Source: CAVSRC01 sp963762605 (GTDB lineage: Bacteria > Pseudomonadota > Alphaproteobacteria > Rhizobiales > Kaistiaceae). Taken from it: a DNA stretch of 64,000 bases. The position numbers and the translations under genes were made by a program. The stretch's first letter is position 1, and each line of letters opens with the position of its first letter. The notes under the pieces are model-generated. The model searched no databases. It was given only the letters and a program-made list of their open reading frames with translations, and was not told where the DNA came from. Location of the stretch: NCBI GenBank assembly GCA_963762605.1, contig CAVXLJ010000010.1:57955-121954 (forward strand), read 5' to 3'. Below are positions 17,893 through 27,050 of this stretch, piece by piece.

Positions 17893-19307
17893 GCGCCTAC
17901 GACATCGACACGCTGAAGAAGGAACTCGACGGCATCAAGGTCGAGGACCATCCGGCCATCGTCAAGCAGAAGAGCCGCGACTTCTACTGGTACTCGCCGG
18001 TCTTGAAGCGCCAGCTCGATCATGTCACCGGCGATATCATCGTCTCGCCGAAGAGCGAGGCCGAGGTCGTGCGCGTGCTTCAGGCCTGCTTCGCGCTCGG
18101 CATTCCCGTCACCCCGCGCGGCACCGGCACCGGCAATTACGGCCAGGCCATGCCGCTGTCCGGCGGCGTCGTGCTCAGCCTCGCCGACATGAACGCCGTG
18201 AAGGCGATCACGCCCGGCCGCGTCGTCGCCGAGCCCGGCGCCATTATCGCTCAGGTCGACAGACAAACTCGCGCCGACAGCCGGCAGGAACTGCGCATGC
18301 ACCCCTCGACCGCGGGCACGGCGACGCTCGCCGGTTTCATCGCCGGCGGCTCGGGCGGCGTCGGCTCGATCAACTGGGGCGGCCTGCGCAACATCGGCAA
18401 TGTGCTCGGCATGCGCATCGTCACCATGGAGGCCGAGCCGCGCGTGCTGGAGCTCGAAGGCTGGGACCTGCTCAAGGTCATGCACGCCTACGGCACCAAC
18501 GGCATCATCACCGAAGTCGATGTGCCTCTCGACGCCGCTCATGACTGGATCGACGTCATCGTCGGCTACGAAGACTACATGGACGCGGTGCGTTTCGCCG
18601 ACTTGCTCGGCAACGAGGATGGGCTTCTCTTCAAGGAGATCGCGACGGTCGCCGCACCCGCCCCCCACGACTACTTCCTGCGCCATCAGAAGTTCTTCCG
18701 GCCCGAGCACTCGGTCGTCCTGCTCATGGTGGCGGCGCAGGCGCTGTCGCCCTTCCTGGCTCTGGCCAGGCGCGAAAAGGCCGAAATCCTCTTCCGCGCC
18801 GATACCGCCACCGAACAGGAGAAGAAGGGCCTGCCGCCGAACTATGAGCTGGCCTGGAACCACACCACGCTCAGGGCGCTCCGCGTCGACCCGACCATCA
18901 CCTATCTGCAGACCCAGCACCGCTTCCCCGACCACCTGAAGTCGATCGAGGCCATGACGAAGCTGCTCGGCGACGAGATGCCGGGCCATCTCGAATTCAT
19001 CCGCTTCGACGGCAAAGTCTCCGCCGCCGGCCTGCCCATGGTGCGCTACACCAGTGACCAGCGGCTGGAGGAACTGGTCAAGATCCACGAGGACAACGGC
19101 GTCAACATCTTCAACCCGCACCGCTACACGCTGGAGGAAGGCGGCATGAAGAAGACCGACGCGGTGCAGCTCGCCTTCAAGAAGGAGGCCGACCCCAGGG
19201 GCCTGCTCAATCCCGGCAAGATGATCGCCTGGGAGAATCCGGATTTCGACCTCAACTCCGACAAGGTCTATCTCTTTCCCGGTCTTCAGCAGAGCGCCGC
19301 GGAATGA
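17889..19307 (+). CDS. FAD-binding oxidoreductase (PCMH-type FAD oxidase)
   Basis: 472-aa FAD-linked dehydrogenase/oxidase of the glycolate oxidase GlcD/VAO superfamily. The PCMH FAD fold shows GIPVTPRGTGTGNYGQAMPL, the family pyrophosphate-binding loop, then GGVVLSLADMN and GGSGGVGSINWGGLRNIGN. The C-terminal end NPGKMI is the usual FAD-oxidase tail. No Fe-S or cytochrome domain is fused. It overlaps the cytosine-deaminase-like gene, so it probably oxidises the product of that reaction or a side chain of the same substrate. Confidence 0.87.
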   Translation: MSAYDIDTLKKELDGIKVEDHPAIVKQKSRDFYWYSPVLKRQLDHVTGDIIVSPKSEAEVVRVLQACFALGIPVTPRGTGTGNYGQAMPLSGGVVLSLADMNAVKAITPGRVVAEPGAIIAQVDRQTRADSRQELRMHPSTAGTATLAGFIAGGSGGVGSINWGGLRNIGNVLGMRIVTMEAEPRVLELEGWDLLKVMHAYGTNGIITEVDVPLDAAHDWIDVIVGYEDYMDAVRFADLLGNEDGLLFKEIATVAAPAPHDYFLRHQKFFRPEHSVVLLMVAAQALSPFLALARREKAEILFRADTATEQEKKGLPPNYELAWNHTTLRALRVDPTITYLQTQHRFPDHLKSIEAMTKLLGDEMPGHLEFIRFDGKVSAAGLPMVRYTSDQRLEELVKIHEDNGVNIFNPHRYTLEEGGMKKTDAVQLAFKKEADPRGLLNPGKMIAWENPDFDLNSDKVYLFPGLQQSAAE

Positions 19308-19344
19308 TCATGATGGTGGCCGACCTCGCACGGGAACAATCGTG

Positions 19345-19926
19345 ATGCGCACGCTTGTCGTCTTTGCCCACCCGGTCGAGACCAGCTTCGCGGCGGCCGC
19401 CCACCGCACCATCGTCGAATCGCTCAAGGCCGCCGGCCACGAGGTCGACGATTGCGACCTCTATGCCGAGGGCTTCAATCCGGTCCTGTCGCGCGAGGAG
19501 CGGCTCAACTACCACGACACCGAAATCTGCACCAAGCCGGTTCAGGCCTATGTCGATCGCCTGCGCGCGGCCGATGCGCTGGTCCTCGCCTTCCCCGTCT
19601 GGAACTACGGTTATCCGGCGATCATGAAAGGCTTCTTCGACCGCGTCTTCCTGCCCGGCGTGTCCTTCAAGCTCGCCAACGGACGCACCTGGCCGAACAT
19701 GCAGAACATCCGCAGGCTCGCGGCGGTGGTGACCTATGGCGGCGACCGCTGGCGCACCTGGCTCATGGGTGACCCGCCGAAGAAGGTGGTCAAGCGCGCC
19801 GTGCGCGCCGTCTGCCACCCGCTCACCAAGACCCGCTACATCGCCCTCCACGACATGAACCGCAACAGCGAGGCGGTCTGCGCCGCCTTCCTCGAAAAGG
19901 TGGCCCGCGAGATGCGGGCATTCTGA
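19345..19926 (+). CDS. NAD(P)H-dependent oxidoreductase, flavodoxin-like fold (KefF/NQO1 type)
   Basis: 193 aa from the ATG at 19345 (a GTG directly before it is equally possible). MRTLVVFAHPVETSFAAAAHRTIVESLKAAGHEVDDCDLYAEGF is the FMN-binding opening of the Flavodoxin_2 family; FPVWNYGYPAIMKGFFDRVFLPGVSF contains the family PxxWxxxPAxLKGWxDRVF pattern. It may recycle reduced flavin or reduce quinone for the FAD oxidase upstream. Separated from it by 37 bases. Confidence 0.88.
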   Translation: MRTLVVFAHPVETSFAAAAHRTIVESLKAAGHEVDDCDLYAEGFNPVLSREERLNYHDTEICTKPVQAYVDRLRAADALVLAFPVWNYGYPAIMKGFFDRVFLPGVSFKLANGRTWPNMQNIRRLAAVVTYGGDRWRTWLMGDPPKKVVKRAVRAVCHPLTKTRYIALHDMNRNSEAVCAAFLEKVAREMRAF

Positions 19927-20013
19927 AGCATTGTCAGATGCCGTTATTGACAGGCGCCTCAAGCCTGCGACTGTCATACAGGTTTCATGTTCATTGTTTA
20001 GGTCGCTAACTTC

Positions 20014-20511
20014 ATGGGGTTCGATCACCGCCGGACAATCACGCACAGGCTCGCCCAGGCGGCACACGCCTACCGGGTGCGAGCGGGGAGTCAGCTGTCC
20101 CGCATCAACCTCCACTCCGGCCAGGAGGCCCTGCTCAAGGCACTTTCCACCGCCGACGGCATGTCGATGAGCGACCTTGCCGCCGCTCTCGGGGTCCAGC
20201 CGCCGACCGTCACCAAGATGATCAGCCGGCTTGCGGCCCAGGACTATGTCGAGCGCCGCGCTGCGCCCGGCGACGGCCGCCAGGCTCAGGTTTTCCTCAC
20301 CGAGCGCGGCCATCACGCCATCGGCCAGATCGACAAGCTGTGGAAGCGCATTGAAAAGACGGCGCTCGCCGGCATCGACGACAAGGACCGCAAGCGCCTG
20401 CGCAAGCTTCTGCGCCAGGTCGAGCGTAATCTCGGCGCCGCCAAGGACGATTCTGCTGTCGAGGCCGAAAGCGACGACGGCGAGCGCGAAGAGGCGCCCG
20501 TCGCGAACTGA
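20014..20511 (+). CDS. MarR family transcriptional regulator
   Basis: 165-aa winged-helix regulator. The DNA-binding core reads MSMSDLAAALGVQPPTVTKMISRLAAQDYVERRAAPGDGRQAQVFLTERG, with recognition helix VQPPTVTKMISRL and wing RAAPGDGRQ. A charged C-terminal tail (AESDDGEREEAP) is extra. The 87-base gap before it holds an imperfect inverted repeat (TGACAG 19949-19954 with CTGTCA 19971-19976) that could be an operator or hairpin. Likely regulates the surrounding catabolic genes; ligand unknown. Confidence 0.9.
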   Translation: MGFDHRRTITHRLAQAAHAYRVRAGSQLSRINLHSGQEALLKALSTADGMSMSDLAAALGVQPPTVTKMISRLAAQDYVERRAAPGDGRQAQVFLTERGHHAIGQIDKLWKRIEKTALAGIDDKDRKRLRKLLRQVERNLGAAKDDSAVEAESDDGEREEAPVAN

Positions 20512-20596
20512 GCCGGCAATCCGCCGCCGGCGATTGCCTCCCATCGCCGCGCCGGACTACCATCCGTCTGCCGATAATCCAGCCAGCAGGTTTCCC

Positions 20597-21352
20597 GTGC
20601 CGATCACGTTCGATTTTTCCAACCGCGCCGCGGTCATCACCGGCGGCGCCCAGGGCATTGGCCGCGCCGTCGCCGAGCGCCTCATCGACGGCGGCTGCTC
20701 CGTCGCCCTCTGGGACCAGGACAAGACACTGGTCGAGGCGACCGCCGGCGAGCTCTCCGCCAGGGGGAAAGTCTTCGCTTTTGCCGTCGATGTCTCCGAC
20801 GAAACGCAGGTCGACCGCGCCAGGGCCGAAACGCTTTCCGCGCTCGGCGCCGTCGACATCCTGGTCAACAATGCCGGCGTCGCCGGCCTCAATGCCAATG
20901 TCGCCGATTACCCGATCGAAGAATGGGACCGCGTCATCCGCATCAATCTGCGCAGCCAGTTTCTCTGTTGCCGTGCCTTCGTCGGCGACATGATCGCGCG
21001 CAATTACGGCCGCATCGCCAACGTCGCCTCGATTGCCGGCAAGGAGGGCAACCCCACCGCCTCCTCCTATTCGGCCTCGAAAGCCGGCGTCATCGCGCTC
21101 ACCAAGTCGCTCGCCAAGGAGACCGCGGGCAACAACATCTCGGTCAATGCCATCACCCCGGTGACCGCCAATACGCGCATCCTCGAGCAGATAACCCAGG
21201 CCCACATCGACTACATGCTGTCGAAGATCCCGCGCGGACGCTTCGTCACCGTCGAGGAGATCGCGGCGACCATCGCCTTCATGGTGTCGGAGGAGTGTTC
21301 CTTCACCACCGGCGCCACCTTCGACATTTCCGGTGGCCGAGCCACCTACTGA
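20597..21352 (+). CDS. SDR family NAD(P)-dependent oxidoreductase
   Basis: 251-aa classical SDR. I place the start at the GTG at 20597 (PITFDFSNRAAVITGGAQGIGRAVAERL) with GCAGG upstream; the long frame before it overlaps marR and has no conserved sequence. Cofactor motif TGGAQGIG, NNAG, the Ser in NVASIAGKEGN and YSASK catalytic pair are intact; the C-terminus SFTTGATFDISGGRATY is normal. Relatives are 3-oxoacyl-ACP reductase-like or sugar/polyol dehydrogenases. Confidence 0.9.
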   Translation: MPITFDFSNRAAVITGGAQGIGRAVAERLIDGGCSVALWDQDKTLVEATAGELSARGKVFAFAVDVSDETQVDRARAETLSALGAVDILVNNAGVAGLNANVADYPIEEWDRVIRINLRSQFLCCRAFVGDMIARNYGRIANVASIAGKEGNPTASSYSASKAGVIALTKSLAKETAGNNISVNAITPVTANTRILEQITQAHIDYMLSKIPRGRFVTVEEIAATIAFMVSEECSFTTGATFDISGGRATY

Positions 21353-21474
21353 CGCCGAGCGGTTGCATCTCTACGCGCTCTATCGCGAACGCATCCACCG
21401 GGACCGCTGACCCGGAACTTTGCGACGGCTCCGTCCGGCGATAGAGTCCCTCGCCCACCGTTTGGAGACACCCA

Positions 21475-22437
21475 TTGGACAAGAACGACGTGATTGCCGC
21501 CGGCGACCTGCCGGCGAAAACGACAGACGCTCTGGCCGAAGCCTTCACCATCCACCGGCTGAGCGACGGTGAGGCGATCCCGCCGGAGGTCGCAGCGCGT
21601 GTCCGCGGCATCGCCCGCGGCGGTCATTTCGCCGTCGACGACAAGCTGATCGACGGCCTGCCCAAGCTCGAGATCATCGCCAATTTCGGCGTCGGCTATG
21701 ACGGCATCGACCTTGCCGCCTGTGCGGCGCGCGGCATCATCGTCACCAATACGCCCGATGTGCTCACCGAGGAGGTCGCCGACACCGCGCTCGGCCTGCT
21801 GCTGATGACGGTGCGCGAACTCGCCGCCGCCGAACGCCATCTGCGCGCCGGCAAGTGGGCGAACGTTGGCCCCTATCCGCTGACCCGCGCCACGCTGCGC
21901 GACCGCACGGTCGGCATCGCCGGCCTCGGCCGCATCGGCCTCGCCATCGCCCGCCGGCTCAGCACCATGCAGGTGCCGGTCGTCTATCATAACCGCACCA
22001 AACGCGATGACGTCCCTTACCGGCACTATGCCGACATCGCCGCGATGGCCCGGGACGTGGATACGCTGATCAGCGTCCTGCCCGGCAACCGCCACACGGA
22101 GAAGCTGATCGACGCCAGCGTCTTCAGGGCGCTTGGGTCGCGCGGCATCTTCATCAATGTCGGTCGCGGCAGCGTCGTCGACGAGGCCGCGCTGATCGCG
22201 GCCCTGAAGGACGGCACCATCCTCGCCGCCGGGCTCGACGTCTTCGCCGACGAGCCCAACGTCCCGGCAGAGCTGATGGCGCTCGACAATGCCGTGCTGC
22301 TGCCCCATGTCGGCTCGGCGTCGGTCTATACCCGTGACGCCATGGGCCAGCTCTGCGTCGACAACCTGACGAGCTGGTTCACCGCCGGCAAGCCTTTGAC
22401 GCCGGTGCCGGAAACGCCGTGGAAGGCGAGGCGGTAG
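21475..22437 (+). CDS. D-2-hydroxyacid dehydrogenase (glyoxylate/hydroxypyruvate reductase-like)
   Basis: 320-aa NAD(P)-dependent enzyme of the D-isomer 2-hydroxyacid dehydrogenase family. The Rossmann motif is GIAGLGRIGLAIARRL; the catalytic Arg lies in INVGRGSVVDEAALI, Glu in DVFADEPNVP and His in LLPHVGSAS. It begins with TTG at 21475 after a GGAG ribosome site. Reduces 2-oxoacids such as glyoxylate or hydroxypyruvate; specificity is inferred from the family. Its end is four bases from the convergent denD-like gene. Confidence 0.92.
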   Translation: MDKNDVIAAGDLPAKTTDALAEAFTIHRLSDGEAIPPEVAARVRGIARGGHFAVDDKLIDGLPKLEIIANFGVGYDGIDLAACAARGIIVTNTPDVLTEEVADTALGLLLMTVRELAAAERHLRAGKWANVGPYPLTRATLRDRTVGIAGLGRIGLAIARRLSTMQVPVVYHNRTKRDDVPYRHYADIAAMARDVDTLISVLPGNRHTEKLIDASVFRALGSRGIFINVGRGSVVDEAALIAALKDGTILAAGLDVFADEPNVPAELMALDNAVLLPHVGSASVYTRDAMGQLCVDNLTSWFTAGKPLTPVPETPWKARR

Positions 22438-22441
22438 AGCC

Positions 22442-23425
22442 TCACTTCACCCAGGTCCCGCCAAGTTCGTCTTCGATGTGGACGCGGATGATCTCCTCGA
22501 AGCTTGTCTCCGCATGGAAGCCGAGGGCGATGGCGCGCTCGGGCGCGAAGTTGCGCGGCCAGCCCGCGACGATGCCCATGATCGTCGGGTCGGGCTCGCG
22601 GCGGATGCGCTTCGCCACGTCCTCGCCGGCTATTCTGCTGAGCGCCGCGATCTGTTCGCCCACGGTCACCGACACGCCGGGCATGGAGAGATTGCGCCGC
22701 GCCCCCAGCCTCATCCCGTCGAGCCCGGCGGCATGGATCAGGAAGCCAACGGCGGAACGCGGGCTGGCATGCCAGTGGCGCACGCTTTCGGCGACCGGCA
22801 GGATCGCCTCCTGGCCGTTGAGCGGTTCGCGGATGATGCCGGAGAAGAAGCCGGAAGCCGCCTTGTTGGGCCTGCCCGGACGTACGCAGATCGTCGGCAG
22901 GCGGATGCCGATGCCATCGAAAAAGCCGCGCCGCGTATAGTCGGACAGCAGCAGCTCGCTGATCGCCTTCTGGGTGCCGTAGGAGGTGAGCGGTGTCTCG
23001 AAGAATTCGTCGCCGATCGCCTCGGGAAACGGCGCCCCGAACACGGCAATCGACGAAGTGAACACCACGCGTGGGGCATAGCCGTCGCCGACCTTGCGGA
23101 TCGCGTCGAACAGGGCCCGCGTGCCGTCGAGATTGACCCGATAGCCCTTGTCGAAATCAGCCTCCGCCTCGCCGGAGACGATCGCCGCCAGATGGAAGAT
23201 CACGTCGGGTCGCGCCGCCACCAGCTCTTCCGCCATGCCGGGCGCGGCAAGGTCGGCATCGCGCGTGTCGACCCTGAAGGGCACGCCGGTCGGCAGCACC
23301 GGCTCGACAACGTCGACCAGGTTCAGCCGGTCGATCGCCTTGCCGGCGAGGCCGCCATCGACGATCAGCCTTCGGGTCAGCTTGGCGCCAACCATGCCGG
23401 CAGCGCCGATGATGAGGATGTGCAT
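22442..23425 (-). CDS. denD: NAD-dependent epimerase/dehydratase family, D-erythronate dehydrogenase (DenD)-like
   Basis: 327 aa from the ATG at 23425. The extended-SDR opening MHILIIGAAGMVGAKLTRRL, the catalytic YGTQK (Tyr-x-x-x-Lys), and the run VVFTSSIAVFGAPFP with IGIRLPTICVRPGRPNKAASGFFSGIIREPLNGQ match the DenD group. DenD oxidises D-erythronate to 2-keto-D-erythronate in tetronate catabolism. The usual partners (OtnI, OtnK, OtnC) are not in this window, so assignment rests on sequence only. It is 10 bases downstream of an SDR gene. Confidence 0.82.
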   Translation of the reverse strand: MHILIIGAAGMVGAKLTRRLIVDGGLAGKAIDRLNLVDVVEPVLPTGVPFRVDTRDADLAAPGMAEELVAARPDVIFHLAAIVSGEAEADFDKGYRVNLDGTRALFDAIRKVGDGYAPRVVFTSSIAVFGAPFPEAIGDEFFETPLTSYGTQKAISELLLSDYTRRGFFDGIGIRLPTICVRPGRPNKAASGFFSGIIREPLNGQEAILPVAESVRHWHASPRSAVGFLIHAAGLDGMRLGARRNLSMPGVSVTVGEQIAALSRIAGEDVAKRIRREPDPTIMGIVAGWPRNFAPERAIALGFHAETSFEEIIRVHIEDELGGTWVK

Positions 23426-23435
23426 GGGTTGGTCC

Positions 23436-24188
23436 CTAAGCCGACCAGCCGCCGTCGATGACGTAGGCCTGGCCGGTGGTGTAGGACGACTCGTCCGAGG
23501 CGAGGTAAAGCGCCAGCCGCGCGATCTCCTCCGCCGTGCCCAGGCGTCCCATCGGCTGACGGTCGATGAACGCTTGCCGGACCTCGTCGCGCGACTTGCC
23601 CTGCGCCTGTGCCTGCTCGGCGATACGCCCGTCGAGAGAAGGCGACTGGATGGTGCCCGGGCAGATGGCATTGCAGCGCACGCCCTGGCGGATGAAATCG
23701 ACGGCGACCGCCTTGGTCAGGCCGATCACCGCCGCCTTCGATGCACCATAGACATAGCGGTTGGCGGCACCCACCACGGAGGAGGCCACTGACGACATGT
23801 TGACGATTGAGCCGCTTCCCTTTTCCAGCATGCCGGGCAGGACGGCCTGGATCGTGTGGTGCATCGCCTTGACGTTGAGGTCGAAGGAGAAGTCCCAGTC
23901 CTCTTCCGTGGTGGTCAGCACCGTGCCGTGATGGACGAAGCCGGCGCAGTTGAACAGCACATCCACCGGCCCGACGCGGGTCGTCATCGCGCGCACCGCC
24001 CCGCGGTCGCGCACGTCGAGCGCATGGGTCTCGGCGACGCCGAAATCCTTGAGATCGGCCATCAGTTCAGGCTTGATGTCGGTCGCGATCACATGCGCGC
24101 CTTCCGCCGCAAAGAGCCGTGCCGTTGCCCGGCCGATGCCCGCGCCGCACGCCGTCAATAACGCGTGCTTGCCCTTCAGTCTGTCCAT
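23436..24188 (-). CDS. SDR oxidoreductase, 2-keto-3-deoxy-L-fuconate dehydrogenase-like
   Basis: 250-aa SDR with AAGGAAAG ribosome site before the ATG at 24188. MDRLKGKHALLTACGAGIGRATARLFAAEGA has an unusual cofactor motif TACGAGIG; NCAGFVHHGTVL, the Ser in NMSSVASSVVGAANR, and YGASK are intact. NAICPGTIQSPSLDGRI and RQPMGRLGTAEEIARLALYLASDES match 2-keto-3-deoxy-L-fuconate/rhamnonate dehydrogenases. It forms an operon with denD, suggesting sugar-acid catabolism. Confidence 0.85.
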   Translation of the reverse strand: MDRLKGKHALLTACGAGIGRATARLFAAEGAHVIATDIKPELMADLKDFGVAETHALDVRDRGAVRAMTTRVGPVDVLFNCAGFVHHGTVLTTTEEDWDFSFDLNVKAMHHTIQAVLPGMLEKGSGSIVNMSSVASSVVGAANRYVYGASKAAVIGLTKAVAVDFIRQGVRCNAICPGTIQSPSLDGRIAEQAQAQGKSRDEVRQAFIDRQPMGRLGTAEEIARLALYLASDESSYTTGQAYVIDGGWSA

Positions 24189-24218
24189 GCGTTCGCTTTC
24201 CTTCCCGTCTGGTCCCTG

Positions 24219-24911
24219 TCAGGTCCTGAATGCCGCGAGCTCGCGCTTCTGGGCGCCTGCCGCGTCGAAGTTCTCCGGCCGAAGCCATGCCTCGAAGGCC
24301 GCCTTCATCGCCGGCCAGTCGCCGTCGGTCATCGCATACCAGGCGGTGTCGCGGTTGCGGCCCTTGACGATCATGTGCTGGCGGAAGGTGCCCTCATAGG
24401 TGAAGCCGAAGCGCTCGGCCGCCCGCCGCGACGGCGCATTGAGCGCGTTGCATTTCCACTCGTAGCGCCGGTAATGCAGCTGGTCGAAGACATAGCGCGC
24501 CATCAGATATTGCGCTTCGGTGCCGGCGGCGGTGCGCTGCAGGAGCGGCGAATAAAGGACGTTGCCCATCTCGATCACGCCCATCGCCGGGCGGATCTCC
24601 ATCAGCGCGACGATGCCGACGGCCCTGTCGCTCGCCTCCTCGACAACGGCGTAGGAAAACGGATCAAGCAGCACGGTGCGCTCGTCGACCCAGCGCCGGA
24701 AGGACGGCTCGTCGCGAAACGGGCCGTAGCCCATATAGGCCCAGATATCGTCGTGGCCTTCGACCGCCAGCCACAGCGACTCGGCGTGCCGGACGAGATC
24801 GAGTTTCTCGATCCGGCAGAAACGGCCGCCAAGCCGCAGCGCTTCCGGCCATCCCGCCGGCGTGGCGTCGACCACCGCGCCGAGCGGCAGTCCCTCGATC
24901 GTCCCGGTCAT
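24219..24911 (-). CDS. GNAT family N-acetyltransferase
   Basis: 230-aa acetyltransferase of the RimJ/RimL-like Acetyltransf_3 group. Key stretches are MGYGPFRDEPSFRRWVDERT, VGIVALMEIRPAMGVIEMGNVLYSPLLQRTAAGTEAQYLM (acetyl-CoA site region) and WKCNALNAPSRRAAERFGFTYEGTFRQHMIVKGRNRDTAWYAM. The start overlaps the stop of the PEP-mutase-family gene (ATGA), so the two are co-translated. Substrate unknown. Confidence 0.9.
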   Translation of the reverse strand: MTGTIEGLPLGAVVDATPAGWPEALRLGGRFCRIEKLDLVRHAESLWLAVEGHDDIWAYMGYGPFRDEPSFRRWVDERTVLLDPFSYAVVEEASDRAVGIVALMEIRPAMGVIEMGNVLYSPLLQRTAAGTEAQYLMARYVFDQLHYRRYEWKCNALNAPSRRAAERFGFTYEGTFRQHMIVKGRNRDTAWYAMTDGDWPAMKAAFEAWLRPENFDAAGAQKRELAAFRT

Positions 24912-25750
24912 GGCATCCTCCGCGCCGGATCGGCGGCAAACAGCTGGTTGAGTTCGGCGCCCGATGCGGCGTCCGCCAGAGCAGCAAAGCTGCCGGTCTC
25001 AGCGATCTCCCGTGCCGCCCGCATCAGGCCGGTCCAGGCCATGCGGGCAAACGCCCCGCCGACGCTGATCCGCCGCACGCCGAGCGCCGCAAGTTGCCCC
25101 ACCGTGAGCCCGCCGGCCGATCCGGCCAGCACATTGACCGGCTTCGGCGCGACCGCTTCGACGATGGCTGAGATATCCTCGATATCGCGCGCACCCGGCG
25201 CATAGAGGCAGTCCGCCCCGGCTTCGGCGAAGGTGGTGAGCCGGTGGATCGCCTCCTTCAGCGGTTCGGGATGGCCGGTGAGATAGCACTCGGCCCGCGC
25301 CACCAGCAGCACATCCTCGCCCGAAACGTCGATCGCCGCCCGTGCCGCCGCCACCCGCTCCACGGCAAACGCGAAATCGAACAACGGCGCAGCCTTATCG
25401 CCCGTCGAGTCCTCGATCGAAAGGCCGGCGACGCCGGTATCGATGCAGCGCCGCACGTTGACCGCCACGCCTTCCGGCTCGCGCGCGAAGCCAGCAAGGA
25501 AATCGGCATTGACCGGCAGGTCGGTGGCTTCGACGATGGCGCGGATATGATCCAGCATCGGCTCCAGCGGCACGGCACCATCGGCCTGCCCAAGGCTCCA
25601 TGCCGCGCCCGAGCTGGTGGTCGCCAGCGCGTTGAAGCCGAGGCCCGCCAGATAACGCGCCGAGCCGACATCCCACGGATTGGGCAGTATGAAACAGCCG
25701 CTTTCGTGCAGCGCACGAAAGGTCCGGCGTCTGTCGGCAACCGTCGTCAT
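24908..25750 (-). CDS. Isocitrate lyase/phosphoenolpyruvate mutase family protein
   Basis: 280-aa TIM-barrel enzyme of the ICL/PEPM superfamily, short form without the lyase Cys loop (KKCGH). Recognised by FILPNPWDVGSARYLAGLGFNALATTSSG, the metal-binding region ADFLAGF, GLSIEDSTGD and the LLVARAECYLTG strand. Members of this short group act as oxaloacetase-, carboxyvinyl- or 2-methylisocitrate lyase-like enzymes, most uncharacterised. The paired GNAT gene overlaps it. Confidence 0.87.
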   Translation of the reverse strand: MTTVADRRRTFRALHESGCFILPNPWDVGSARYLAGLGFNALATTSSGAAWSLGQADGAVPLEPMLDHIRAIVEATDLPVNADFLAGFAREPEGVAVNVRRCIDTGVAGLSIEDSTGDKAAPLFDFAFAVERVAAARAAIDVSGEDVLLVARAECYLTGHPEPLKEAIHRLTTFAEAGADCLYAPGARDIEDISAIVEAVAPKPVNVLAGSAGGLTVGQLAALGVRRISVGGAFARMAWTGLMRAAREIAETGSFAALADAASGAELNQLFAADPARRMP

Positions 25751-25865
25751 GCCACCTCCCCGCCCTGCCGCGACGCCGCGAGACGGGGCCGAACTGGTTT
25801 GATTTCGCTGGTTTTATGCGCCTAATCTCCGGACCAAATCAACGACAACCGGACGGGGAAACACC

Positions 25866-27041
25866 GTGCTTCACACCATCGCCGGCTTCGATCGTATCGG
25901 CGAAGAAAACGCCTTTGCCGTGCTGGCCCGGGCGACCGCGCTTGCGGCCAAAGGCAATGACATCATCAATCTCGGCATCGGCCAGCCCGATTTCCGCACG
26001 CCCGACCATATCGTCGAGGCGGCAGTCAAGGCGCTGCACGACGGCCACCACGGCTACACGCCGGCAACCGGCATCCTGCCGCTGCGCGAGGCAGTCGCCG
26101 CCGACATCCATCGCCGTCTCGGCGTCGATGTGTCGCCCGACCAGGTGATCATCGTGCCCGGCGGCAAGGTCACCATGTTCGCCGCCATCCTGATGTTCGG
26201 CGAGCCCGGCGCCGACATCCTCTATCCCGATCCCGGCTTCCCCATCTATCGCTCGATGATCGAGTTCACCGGCGCCCGTCCCGTGCCGATCCCGATCCGC
26301 GAGGAGAACAGCTTCGCCTTCTCGGCCGAGGAGACGCTTGGCCTGATCACGCCAGCGACCCGGCTGATGATCCTCAATTCGCCGGCCAATCCCACCGGCG
26401 GCGTCACGCCGAAAGAAGAGATCGACGCGCTGGTCGCGGGCCTTTCCCGGTTTCCCGAGGTCGCCATCCTCTCCGACGAGATCTACGGCCAGATGACCTA
26501 TGACGGGCTCGCCCACGTCTCGCTTCTGACCTACCCGGAGATCCGCGATCGCCTGATCCTGCTCGACGGCTGGTCGAAGACCTACGCCATGACCGGCTGG
26601 CGCATGGGCTATTCGGTGTGGCCGCGGCCGCTCTACGACCATGTCCGCAAGCTCGCGGTCAACGCCTGGTCCTGCGTCAACGCCGCCGCCCAATATGCCG
26701 GTCTGGCGGCGCTCACCGGCCCGCAGGATTCGATTGCCACCATGGTCGCCGAGTTCGACAAGCGGCGGAGACTTGTCGTCGACGGCATGAACGCGCTTGC
26801 CGGCGTCACCTGCGCCACGCCCCGGGGCGCCTTCTACGCCTTCCCCAACATTTCGAAGACCGGCTTCAAGGCCAAGCCGCTCGCCACCGCGCTCCTCGAA
26901 GAGGCGGGCGTGGCCACCATCGGTGGTCCCGATTTCGGTGTGCTTGGCGAAGGCTATCTCCGCCTCTCCTATGCCAATTCGGCGGAGAACATCGAGCGCG
27001 CCATCGACCGCATCAGGACGTTTCTGGGCAGGAACCGTTAG
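25866..27041 (+). CDS. Pyridoxal phosphate-dependent aminotransferase, class I/II
   Basis: 391-aa aspartate-aminotransferase-fold enzyme starting with GTG at 25866 (GGGGAAACACC upstream). Core features: NLGIGQPDFRTPDHI, HHGYTPATGILPLREAVA, NSPANPTGGVT, SDEIYGQMTYDGLAHVSL, and the PLP lysine in LDGWSKTYAMTGWRMGYSVWP; the substrate Arg is in EGYLRLSYANS. It is divergent from the PEP-mutase gene by 115 bases. Substrate is not readable; relatives act on aromatic or branched amino acids. Confidence 0.93.
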   Translation: MLHTIAGFDRIGEENAFAVLARATALAAKGNDIINLGIGQPDFRTPDHIVEAAVKALHDGHHGYTPATGILPLREAVAADIHRRLGVDVSPDQVIIVPGGKVTMFAAILMFGEPGADILYPDPGFPIYRSMIEFTGARPVPIPIREENSFAFSAEETLGLITPATRLMILNSPANPTGGVTPKEEIDALVAGLSRFPEVAILSDEIYGQMTYDGLAHVSLLTYPEIRDRLILLDGWSKTYAMTGWRMGYSVWPRPLYDHVRKLAVNAWSCVNAAAQYAGLAALTGPQDSIATMVAEFDKRRRLVVDGMNALAGVTCATPRGAFYAFPNISKTGFKAKPLATALLEEAGVATIGGPDFGVLGEGYLRLSYANSAENIERAIDRIRTFLGRNR

Positions 27042-27050
27042 GCATGACGA

